From positions 1-15,825 of the forward strand of contig DAOOVG010000053.1 in the NCBI GenBank assembly GCA_035369865.1: 15,825 nucleotides of DNA, read 5' to 3'. Positions within the stretch are counted from its first letter, which is position 1. Every line of letters begins with the position of its first letter. Below, in pieces: positions 1 through 7,139 of the stretch. A program made the translations under genes and the position numbers. The notes beneath the pieces are model-generated. The model did not search any database, was not told where the DNA came from, and was given only the letters and a program-made list of their open reading frames with translations. The DNA comes from MVYY01 sp035369865. GTDB lineage: Bacteria; Bacteroidota; Bacteroidia; Bacteroidales; Paludibacteraceae.

Positions 1-42
1 ACTACTGGAGAAAATGAAAATAGCTATTACCTAAAAATTTAG
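1..42 (+). CDS. Possible C-terminal tail of a gene entering from the left
   Basis: Frame 1 is open from the first base to a TAG stop at 40-42 and reads TTGENENSYYLKI. Thirteen codons are too few to identify a family or to prove coding. The frame ends just before the IS-end sequence that starts near position 50, so it could be the end of a neighbouring gene or chance. Confidence 0.2.
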   Translation, partial: TTGENENSYYLKI

Positions 43-49
43 GGTTTGG

Positions 50-179
50 GTTTAAAAATTGATTGCACAAATGGTTATTCTTTTTTAAAAAAAATTAGGA
101 AATGTCATAATATTTCGAAAGGTTTTTATCCCTTTCAAAAAAGCTTGTGTATTTGCAAATTAGAATCTATATAAATCTG
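50..179 (-). repeat. IS-end repeat, copy A (inverted relative to copy B at 9287-9412)
   Basis: Read on the minus strand, this stretch matches 9287-9412 of the plus strand with only scattered differences and small gaps, by eye about 85 percent identical. The best conserved block contains the string AAGAATAACCATTTGTGCAA. The match covers the last codons and stop of the transposase remnant and the bases beyond it, so it is most simply the 3' end of an insertion sequence. Similarity stops near position 50, which probably marks the element boundary. Confidence 0.75.
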
Positions 180-450
180 GATAGTATTTTCCCCATTTTA
201 AGTAAAAGGCTCTAAAACGTCCTTTGGCTTGTTCTATACTGTCTTTGGGGTTTCCCGTCTGAAATACTTCTTTTAAATCTTCGCATACTTCTTTCTTGTG
301 AGCGGGTTTTACACTGCTCAACAAATTACACTCTAAATGTACAACACAAAATTAAAGTTCCGATTGAGAAAAGTATTGAGTTTTGCTTTCTTCTATTCCT
401 TTTAAAGCATCGCTCACAAATAGTTGTACCTTTTTTCTGACTTCGACACA
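160..450 (-). pseudogene. Decayed IS256/mutator-type transposase fragment
   Basis: The minus-strand frame ending at the TAA at 160-162 reads FVSDALKGIEE (about 420-388), then CVVHL (348-334), then HKKEVCEDLKEVF, and finally YLKWGKYYPDLYRF before the stop. The D-x-LKG segment and the following C-x2-H motif are typical of the middle of IS256/mutator DDE transposases. An in-frame TAA at 352-354 interrupts the frame between these motifs, where the family usually has Gln. The N-terminal part with the first catalytic Asp is not recognisable to the right of about 450, and the C-terminal part with the catalytic Glu is missing. It cannot encode an active enzyme. The family assignment rests on motif recognition by eye. 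Confidence 0.65.
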
Positions 451-554
451 TTTTAAGAGACATTTCTGCAACAATGATATAATGAATATTTATAATTTTT
501 TGCATCACTGAAAGGGAGCACGCAAAAGGAAGAAGAGGGAGATTTTTGAAAAAC

Positions 555-580
555 AAGCTTAATTTTTAGTAAGCTTTTTT
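555..580. terminator. Bidirectional terminator-like hairpin
   Basis: AAGCTTA (555-561) pairs with TAAGCTT (570-576) around an 8-base loop. A T-run follows on the plus strand (575-580), and an A-run lies just before it at about 549-553, which reads as T on the minus strand. The shape would stop transcription from either side. It separates the IS remnant from the histidine kinase promoter region. Confidence 0.45.
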
Positions 581-816
581 ATTTCAATGAAGAAAGATAG
601 ATTTTTTCAAATATTATTCTCATTCAATTAGTTGATTTTAAGTTATATTTAAAATTTATCATAATAAAAATAGTTTTTATTAAACTAAAATACTTTGAAT
701 AACGTTTATTATATAAAAAATATCAATTTTCGATAATAAAAAATTTCATTTTTGTTGTATTTAATATAATTATGTTAAATATTATGAAAAATTATCTTAA
801 ATATTTATATTTACTG
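581..816. other. AT-rich intergenic region upstream of the histidine kinase
   Basis: This stretch is almost entirely A and T. No reading frame resembles a protein. It contains one short perfect inverted repeat, AATAAAAA (663-670) with TTTTTATT (674-681). I see nothing else in it apart from its position in front of the promoter box at 817. Confidence 0.5.
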
Positions 817-824
817 TAAATTTG
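817..824 (+). promoter_or_regulatory. Bacteroidota -7 promoter box for the rprX-like gene
   Basis: TAAATTTG fits the TAnnTTTG consensus of Bacteroidota primary sigma factor promoters. It ends only 7 bases before the ATG at 832, so the transcript would start almost at the start codon. No convincing TTTG box is seen around -33. Confidence 0.45.
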
Positions 825-831
825 TTTCATT

Positions 832-2376
832 ATGAAGAAAAGAACTATTTGGATATTGATTATTTCAATGGTTGTTACATTTGTAGGTTTAATTTTGCTA
901 CAAATTCGCTATGTGAAGATCAATACTGAAATGATTGAGAACCAGTTTGATGAAAATGTACAACGAAGTTTATTCCAAACAGTAAGATTGGTAGAAGAAA
1001 ATGAGGCACTACAATATTTAGGTCAAATATTAGATGAACCAGATTATAAAACGGAAGAAAATAACAAAAAACTAAATTTTACTAACAATCGGTTACAGTT
1101 AAAAGATAAAGAAACTAATTTAACACAAAATTCAAAATCAGTTGAGGAATCAAAAGAACTTGCTAAAATTCAGTTGTCTACCAGACAAGGGAAATCGACC
1201 ATTGAAGAGACTTCACGTGAATTGCAAAAAAAGTTTTTAGAAAAATTTTCGCGTTCAAGAACTATTTTAGACCAAGCAGTTTTTAGGTGGTTAAAAGAAG
1301 CAGAAAACAAAGATATTTCAGAAAGAGTTAATTTTGATGAACTTAATGGAATTCTCGAAAATATTTTAAATAATAATGGCGTAAATTTACCATTTAATTA
1401 TTCTATTGTTGACAAACAAGGCAGAACAATTTATAAAAAGACAAATGTAACGACTAAAAAGGAGGAAGTTAATCCAAAAAATGTATATTCTCAAAAACTT
1501 TTCCCGTTCGAAGAAACCAGTCATCCTTATTATTTGCAGGTGATTTTCCCGACAAAACAAAGTTACATTTTGCATTCAATGAATATGTTGCTACCTTCAA
1601 TTGTTTTAGTGATTTTGATACTGGTAATTTTTATTGTAACTATCATTATCATTTTCAGGCAAAAGCAATTAAATACTATGAAAAATGATTTTGTAAATAC
1701 AATGACTCACGAATTAAAAACACCCATTGCTACCATTTCATTAGCATCACAAATGTTGCAAGACCCCAATATTGTAAAAACACCAGAAACACTACAACAT
1801 TTGGCAGGTCTTATTCGTGATGAGACCAAACGATTAAGTTTCCAGGTAGAAAAAGTGTTACAGATGGCACTTTTTGAGAAAGAAAAAGCAATGTTAAACT
1901 TGAATGAAATTCATATAAATTCATTGATTCAAGATGTTATCAAAAGCTTTTCATTAAGAGTTACCAGTAAGGGCGGCGAAATAATTTCGAAGTTAAATGC
2001 TACAGACGACTTAGCTTTGATCGATGAAGTCCACTTTACTAATGTTATTTTTAATTTAATGGACAATGCCCAAAAATACACTGGAGATAAACCTTTAATT
2101 TTAACCATTGAAACATGGAATGAAAAGGACAATATCTGTATTAGTATAGAAGATAACGGCATCGGAATCCGAAAAGAAGACCTAAAAAGAATATTTGATA
2201 TGTTTTATCGGGTTTCAACAGGCAATTTGCATGATATTAAAGGATTTGGGTTAGGATTAGCCTATGTAAAAAAAATTGTAACAGATCATAATGGAACTAT
2301 TAAAGTAGAAAGCGAACCAAATATTGGAACTAAATTTACTATTACATTACCAACTCTAAAAAAACAAAAACAATGA
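832..2376 (+). CDS. rprX: Sensor histidine kinase, RprX-like
   Basis: Membrane-bound kinase that autophosphorylates on histidine and passes the phosphate to the response regulator encoded next. Residues 6-26 and about 252-275 are membrane segments. The roughly 225 residues between them form a periplasmic sensor with a charged, Asn/Lys/Glu-rich middle (about 70-130) and no domain I recognise. The HisKA phosphoacceptor is H293 in MTHELKTP. The ATP-binding domain shows the N box NLMDNAQKY (N412), DNGIGI (441-446), DMFYR (456-460) and GFGLGLAY (471-478). All kinase motifs are intact, and 514 residues is normal for the class. The stop overlaps the start of the next gene by four bases (ATGA), so the pair is translationally coupled. 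The RprX name rests on the partner's close resemblance to Bacteroides RprY; the ligand is unknown. Confidence 0.88.
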   Translation: MKKRTIWILIISMVVTFVGLILLQIRYVKINTEMIENQFDENVQRSLFQTVRLVEENEALQYLGQILDEPDYKTEENNKKLNFTNNRLQLKDKETNLTQNSKSVEESKELAKIQLSTRQGKSTIEETSRELQKKFLEKFSRSRTILDQAVFRWLKEAENKDISERVNFDELNGILENILNNNGVNLPFNYSIVDKQGRTIYKKTNVTTKKEEVNPKNVYSQKLFPFEETSHPYYLQVIFPTKQSYILHSMNMLLPSIVLVILILVIFIVTIIIIFRQKQLNTMKNDFVNTMTHELKTPIATISLASQMLQDPNIVKTPETLQHLAGLIRDETKRLSFQVEKVLQMALFEKEKAMLNLNEIHINSLIQDVIKSFSLRVTSKGGEIISKLNATDDLALIDEVHFTNVIFNLMDNAQKYTGDKPLILTIETWNEKDNICISIEDNGIGIRKEDLKRIFDMFYRVSTGNLHDIKGFGLGLAYVKKIVTDHNGTIKVESEPNIGTKFTITLPTLKKQKQ

Positions 2377-3083
2377 CAGAAGAAAAAACTAAAATTTTAT
2401 TATGCGAAGATGATGAAAATCTTGGCATGATATTAAGAGAGTATCTACAATCGAAAAATTATGATGTAGATCTTATGTTAGATGGTGAAGCTGGATATAA
2501 AGCTTTTACTCATAATAAATACGATTTATGCATCTTGGATATAATGATGCCAAAAAAAGATGGCTTTACATTGGCTGCTGATATTCGTGCTATCAACAGT
2601 AATGTACCTATTATTTTCCTTACTGCAAAATCAATGAAGGAAGATATTCTTCAGGGCTTCAAGTTAGGCGCTGATGATTTTATTACGAAACCATTCAGTA
2701 TGGAGGAATTGCTCTATCGTATTGAATCCATTATGCGTAGAATTAGAGGAGAAAAAGCCAGAGAAGTAACGGTTTATCAAATCGGCAACTACACTTTTGA
2801 TACCCAAAAACAACTGCTTACCATCAATGGGGAAACTAAAAAACTGACTACCAAAGAGTCGGAACTACTCACTTTATTGGCTGCTAACATGAATAATGTT
2901 TTGGAACGCAATTATGCTTTAAAAACTATCTGGGTAGACGATAATTATTTCAATGCACGTAGCATGGATGTTTATATTACCAAGCTTCGTAAACTGTTGA
3001 AAGACGATCCGAATGTAGCCATCATTAACATTCATGGAAAAGGCTACAAATTAATTGCTCCACAGCCAAAAGACAAAAATTAA
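2373..3083 (+). CDS. rprY: OmpR-family response regulator, RprY-like
   Basis: DNA-binding response regulator activated by the kinase encoded just upstream. The receiver domain (about 7-120) has the acidic pocket E12/D13/D14, the phosphoacceptor D56 in ILDIMMPKKDG, the switch T84 and K106 in TKPFSMEEL. A winged-helix OmpR/PhoB effector domain occupies about 137-228, with the segment NARSMDVYITKLRKLLKDD and the wing IHGKGYKLI near the end. At 236 residues it is full length. The linker and effector sequence strongly resemble RprY of Bacteroides, a regulator tied in the literature to redox/stress responses and efflux; that ortholog call is by recognition, not search. Its own DNA targets cannot be read from this window. 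A strong hairpin follows 18 bases after the stop. Confidence 0.9.
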   Translation: MTEEKTKILLCEDDENLGMILREYLQSKNYDVDLMLDGEAGYKAFTHNKYDLCILDIMMPKKDGFTLAADIRAINSNVPIIFLTAKSMKEDILQGFKLGADDFITKPFSMEELLYRIESIMRRIRGEKAREVTVYQIGNYTFDTQKQLLTINGETKKLTTKESELLTLLAANMNNVLERNYALKTIWVDDNYFNARSMDVYITKLRKLLKDDPNVAIINIHGKGYKLIAPQPKDKN

Positions 3084-3101
3084 GTTATCAGATTTTTCTT
3101 T

Positions 3102-3156
3102 AACAAAGCGAGGGAATTCAACAAAGAATTTCCTCGCTTTGTTGATAAGGATTTTT
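3102..3156 (+). terminator. Rho-independent terminator of the rprXY-like operon
   Basis: An 18-base stem (3102-3119 with 3126-3143) has one G-U wobble and a 6-base AACAAA loop. A short spacer and a T-run (3152-3157) follow. It begins 18 bases after the response regulator stop. Because the downstream genes converge, it also protects tamB from antisense transcription. Confidence 0.8.
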
Positions 3157-3158
3157 TC

Positions 3159-3225
3159 AAAAAACAATGCAAAACTTACTGCTAAATTCGCACTTCTAAG
3201 TTGAACTTAGGTTATTGCATTTTTT
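3159..3225 (-). terminator. Possible terminator structure for tamAB
   Basis: Downstream of the tamB stop on the minus strand, AAAAAATGCAA (3225-3215) can pair with TTGCATTGTTTTTT (3172-3159) with one bulge. The interior contains a smaller palindrome, CTAAGTTGAACTTAG (3196-3210). The distal arm ends in a T-run. The long interior makes this weaker evidence than the hairpin at 3102. Confidence 0.35.
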
Positions 3226-3228
3226 AAT

Positions 3229-6200
3229 CTATTTTGAATTTATCTTAAAAACAACATCGAAACCGTTTCGGAGAGGAGAACTGGTCAATTGTAGAAAAAG
3301 AAAATGAAACAGTTCATATTCAACTTTTACTTCGTATTCACTGACATTTTCTTCTTTGATGAAATTACCAAAATTTCGTTCATAGCTCAGAAACAAATTA
3401 TTGGTGAGATATTTCCCCACTACAAATGAGCCGTTGCTCAATGAACCTTTACTTTTGAATTCTACATAATCTACATTAAATGCACTTCCCAATAATTTAG
3501 TGATTTCAGAAGAGACGAAAGAGCCAATTGCTGTTTTAGCTAGGTCTGAACTATTTAGTCCTTCGTTTATGGTTGCTTGTTGATCAAAGGAAATGGCATC
3601 GAGCTGCGTACCGAACAAAATATAAGAGACAGCGTCGCCTTCACTTATAAGTTCATCGTCAAGTGTAAAAGCAATTTCTGGGGAGGAAGTTTCACCTGTT
3701 ACCTGAATCACTAATTTTCGTTGTGCTCTTGCCTGATCATGAAAGGTATAACTTGCTTTTAAATCCAAGATGGGATTAATTTTTTCTCCACCAGCAAAGG
3801 TAACTGTCCCTGATTCCACTACAAAAACTTTTCCTAACAAATTATATTGTCCTCTTACTACTTCTACAGAACCAAAAAGTTCGAAGAAATTGTAATGTTT
3901 CATAAATTCTACATCACCCGATAATTCCAGACGCATGTTGTCATTTTTTATCCAGGTATTGTGCGGAATTTTTACTCGTATATTTCCTTGTAAATTGGGA
4001 AACATTACGCTACTTTTTTTTGACACTTGTTTTGAAGTGTCTGGTCTTAATTTAATGATCATCGAATCGCCCGGTTGCATTTTTTCAATTTCTTCAACCA
4101 ACAAAGGTTTGGGCATTTCAGGAACAGAAGTTTGACCGATTAATCGCATAACAGCAGGTAAATAAAATTCTGAACGTGGAATGGTAACTTCGCCTGAAAA
4201 ATAAGAACTATCCTGATTGGTGGCAAGTGAAGCATTTCCTGATAATTCCATATTGTAATATTTATGACTGATCGGCTCAAAATTGTTGAATTCCACTTTC
4301 ATTCCAGCATCATTTATTTTTAAATTATTTAGTGGTGGAATTAACTTAACATTTCCAGTTGCCAGCATAAATCCTTTCTGACTTTTAATCAAAAAAGTAT
4401 CCAGTTTTATATTATTATTCTGAAATTCCAAATTGGTTAATATTGTTGGATAATTAATTCCATATTGTTTCCATAATAATTTTCCGTCTGTAATATTGAG
4501 TTGACCTTCCAGATTTGGCTCCGATACAGTTCCATTTACCGCTACATTACTTTCAATAAAACCACCGATTTCAGCTTTTGGTAAAAACATATGTAATACT
4601 GTCAGCGGAAATTTTTCTATAGAAAGTTGCAAGTCAACGGGATCGGTTTTTTTAGAAAGTAAGCCAAATTGCATCGTGTCCAGCCGAAATTGCATTGGAA
4701 GTTTTCCTTTTATCAGCAATTGTCCACTATCTTGTGGAATCATTTTTACATTTGCAGTTATGAATTTTTTTTCGTAATCAGCGGTTGCTTCAAAGTCATT
4801 GAATTTATAATTTTGATAGGAAAAATTGTCAATATTCATTTTGGTATTCAAAATAGGCGAAGTTGCACTACCTTTTAAATCAACATTTACATTCAATAAA
4901 CCATTTACTGCAAGTTCTGGAGAAAATAAAGTAATCAATTTTTGACAGTCGATGTTGCTCAATGAAACATTTAAATTTTCCCTTCCTTTTGTCTGTATTT
5001 TACCATTTATAGAAAGATTGGGCACTGTATCATTTCCATAAGCAAAAAGTTTTAAATGGTTGATTTCATATTCATTTTTATCCAATTTCACGAAAGCAGT
5101 ATCAGAATCTTGTCCCCATTGCAAATCTTTGTATTTCAACATCCAATCTGACAAACCAATCCGAATCGCTTGTTCCATTTGAACAACGGAATGAAAAGAG
5201 GTAGAAAAATCTTTTCCATTGATTTGAGCTTCCAGACCAATATTTTGCGGCTTGAGCTCTGCATTTACATTGACTTTGTCCAGAGGCATATTATTTAAAT
5301 TTAAGCCTTGAGCCTCGATTTGGCTTTTCACATCATAATCTTGTGCTGAATGAATTTTTCCGCCTGCTGAAACAGTCAGATTTTTAAGACGATAAGATTG
5401 AAATTGAGTATTAAAAAGATTGACTTTCATTTGTGCGAGCCAATTTTTTGGTATTCCTTCCAGATGAGCTTGCAGTTGTGCAGCCGTTTCCAGCGAAGGA
5501 AAATCGACAAATTTTTTAAGTTCACTGGCACTATCAAGTGAACATTGCAAATTCAGGTTTGATACTTTTTTTAAATGATAATTACCATTCAGACTTAAAT
5601 GAGCTGTTTGCGTCGCTACCGAAAGTGTGTCAATGATGATATTTTGATGTTGAAAATGTATTTTTGAAAAAAATGATTGCAAGTTAAGTCCATAAATAGT
5701 AGAAGGAGAAAAACGAATTTCAGTGTTTGCATTGATTTGTTCTGGCTTTAAGCCCGCTCCATTCAGCAATAACTGTAAAGATAAATCGCTGTTTAAGTTA
5801 TTCTGACCTGTTAACATTGCCAGATTCAAATGTTGTGTCAATAAATCAAGTTGATACTGAGGATATTCACCTAAAACGGAATCAACAGAAGTTGTTAAGG
5901 AAAGCAAGCCAAAATTGCCATTTCCTGTCAGCAAACCTTTCAAGTTTCCTTTTTGCAGATTAAAATCGAAATTCAAATTTTCAATTCTGGAATTATTGTT
6001 TATGACAGATTGTGTCAATTCGCCTTTAAGATTGGTTTGCATAGAATGTGGGTTCAAACCGCGACCTTGTGCTTGTATTTTTCCATTTAGCTTTATGTTA
6101 AGAGAAGAATTTGTCAACCATTGACGAAGATCTATTTGCTGAAAATTCAGATGAATTAAATAAGCTGGTTCCATTTTTTTTGATGAGCGAAGCACACTGG

Positions 6201-7137
6201 CAAAAGAAGGAGAAACCACTTGAAGATCAATTTTTTGTTGTTGCTCTTTTACTGATAAAAGCAACTGCAATTCTTTTTGAGTCAATTGGGTGGACAGTTG
6301 TAGATTAGGCTTAACTTTTAGTTGAAAATCTTTCGGTAAAAAGGTTTCAAACTCATTGAGATTCAGGGGTGTAGTTTTTAAATGAAAAAATGAGTTTTTA
6401 GAAAAGTCAAGATTTATTTCTCCATCAGCATAAACATTGTTTTTAGCAGTCTGTAATGCAAAATCTGTGAGTTTATAAATTTTGTTTGCCATTGCAAATT
6501 GAAAACTTAAATTTTTTATTTGCAAATCTGGTTTTAAAGTTTTCAAATTCAATTTTTTCAAATCTACAGCTAAATGGTTTTGCTGATAGCTACCTGTCAA
6601 TTCGATATTGAAATGAGCAATTTGTTGAGGCAATTGTTTATTAAGCGAGTGAATATTAATCAGAGCTTCATCAAGCAAAAAATGATGAATATCAATTAAC
6701 ATGGTAAAAGGTTTGCCTTTTTCTTTTTTGGGTGGTTGAGGCTTTATTATCTTTTGAAAATTCCAGCTTGAATCCGCAAACTGAAGAAGAGAAATATGAG
6801 GTTGTTCCAAACTGAGTTCATTGACAACAATTTTTCCGTGCAGCAAAGGCAATAATTGATATTTTACATTCAATGATGAAACTGAAAGAAGAGTGTCATT
6901 TTTTGAAATAAGAAAAATATCTTTCAATTGTAAATGTGTGAAAAAATTTCCTTTCAAAGTTCGTACTTCCAATCTTGCAGAAAGAGATTTATTTACTTGT
7001 TCTTCAGCAAAATCAATCACCTTTGATTTTACATAAGGTGTTTGTATCAATAATCCAGCAATCGCCAATAAAATAATGATACTTGCTATTATCCAGCCTA
7101 AAATTCGCAAAATATATTTTATTACCTTTTTCATCAT
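3229..7137 (-). CDS. tamB: TamB-like translocation and assembly module / AsmA-like inner membrane protein
   Basis: Very large envelope protein thought to span the periplasm as a beta-rich groove, working with the Omp85 partner encoded upstream in outer membrane protein or lipid delivery. A single N-terminal membrane anchor (about residues 4-32, IIASIIILLAIAGLL) is followed by over 1200 residues of repetitive amphipathic beta strands. The C-terminal 350 residues carry the conserved TamB (DUF490) signature, including GSVEVVRGQYNLLGKVFVVE, GTVTFAGG and SYILFGTQLD. About 1300 residues is close to E. coli TamB (about 1260). I prefer the start at 7137 (or the adjacent ATG at 7134), giving MMKKVIKY. 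It lies two bases after the tamA stop and places the anchor at the N terminus. A further upstream ATG at 7194 would overlap tamA by 55 bases and add 19 non-conserved-looking residues. Confidence 0.9.
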   Translation of the reverse strand: MMKKVIKYILRILGWIIASIIILLAIAGLLIQTPYVKSKVIDFAEEQVNKSLSARLEVRTLKGNFFTHLQLKDIFLISKNDTLLSVSSLNVKYQLLPLLHGKIVVNELSLEQPHISLLQFADSSWNFQKIIKPQPPKKEKGKPFTMLIDIHHFLLDEALINIHSLNKQLPQQIAHFNIELTGSYQQNHLAVDLKKLNLKTLKPDLQIKNLSFQFAMANKIYKLTDFALQTAKNNVYADGEINLDFSKNSFFHLKTTPLNLNEFETFLPKDFQLKVKPNLQLSTQLTQKELQLLLSVKEQQQKIDLQVVSPSFASVLRSSKKMEPAYLIHLNFQQIDLRQWLTNSSLNIKLNGKIQAQGRGLNPHSMQTNLKGELTQSVINNNSRIENLNFDFNLQKGNLKGLLTGNGNFGLLSLTTSVDSVLGEYPQYQLDLLTQHLNLAMLTGQNNLNSDLSLQLLLNGAGLKPEQINANTEIRFSPSTIYGLNLQSFFSKIHFQHQNIIIDTLSVATQTAHLSLNGNYHLKKVSNLNLQCSLDSASELKKFVDFPSLETAAQLQAHLEGIPKNWLAQMKVNLFNTQFQSYRLKNLTVSAGGKIHSAQDYDVKSQIEAQGLNLNNMPLDKVNVNAELKPQNIGLEAQINGKDFSTSFHSVVQMEQAIRIGLSDWMLKYKDLQWGQDSDTAFVKLDKNEYEINHLKLFAYGNDTVPNLSINGKIQTKGRENLNVSLSNIDCQKLITLFSPELAVNGLLNVNVDLKGSATSPILNTKMNIDNFSYQNYKFNDFEATADYEKKFITANVKMIPQDSGQLLIKGKLPMQFRLDTMQFGLLSKKTDPVDLQLSIEKFPLTVLHMFLPKAEIGGFIESNVAVNGTVSEPNLEGQLNITDGKLLWKQYGINYPTILTNLEFQNNNIKLDTFLIKSQKGFMLATGNVKLIPPLNNLKINDAGMKVEFNNFEPISHKYYNMELSGNASLATNQDSSYFSGEVTIPRSEFYLPAVMRLIGQTSVPEMPKPLLVEEIEKMQPGDSMIIKLRPDTSKQVSKKSSVMFPNLQGNIRVKIPHNTWIKNDNMRLELSGDVEFMKHYNFFELFGSVEVVRGQYNLLGKVFVVESGTVTFAGGEKINPILDLKASYTFHDQARAQRKLVIQVTGETSSPEIAFTLDDELISEGDAVSYILFGTQLDAISFDQQATINEGLNSSDLAKTAIGSFVSSEITKLLGSAFNVDYVEFKSKGSLSNGSFVVGKYLTNNLFLSYERNFGNFIKEENVSEYEVKVEYELFHFLFLQLTSSPLRNGFDVVFKINSK

Positions 7138-7139
7138 CG

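Noticed and set aside
326..556. A 76-codon minus-strand open frame in the left intergenic region
   Set aside because: It overlaps the transposase remnant in a different frame; the recognisable motifs lie in the other frame and the encoded sequence looks random and Cys-rich.
663..681. AATAAAAA-TAG-TTTTTATT inverted repeat as a terminator or operator
   Set aside because: It is composed only of A and T in the stem within very AT-rich DNA, so it is weak thermodynamically and expected by composition.
832..3083. A hybrid or phosphorelay system
   Set aside because: The kinase has no receiver or HPt domain and the regulator is a plain OmpR type; it is an ordinary two-component pair.
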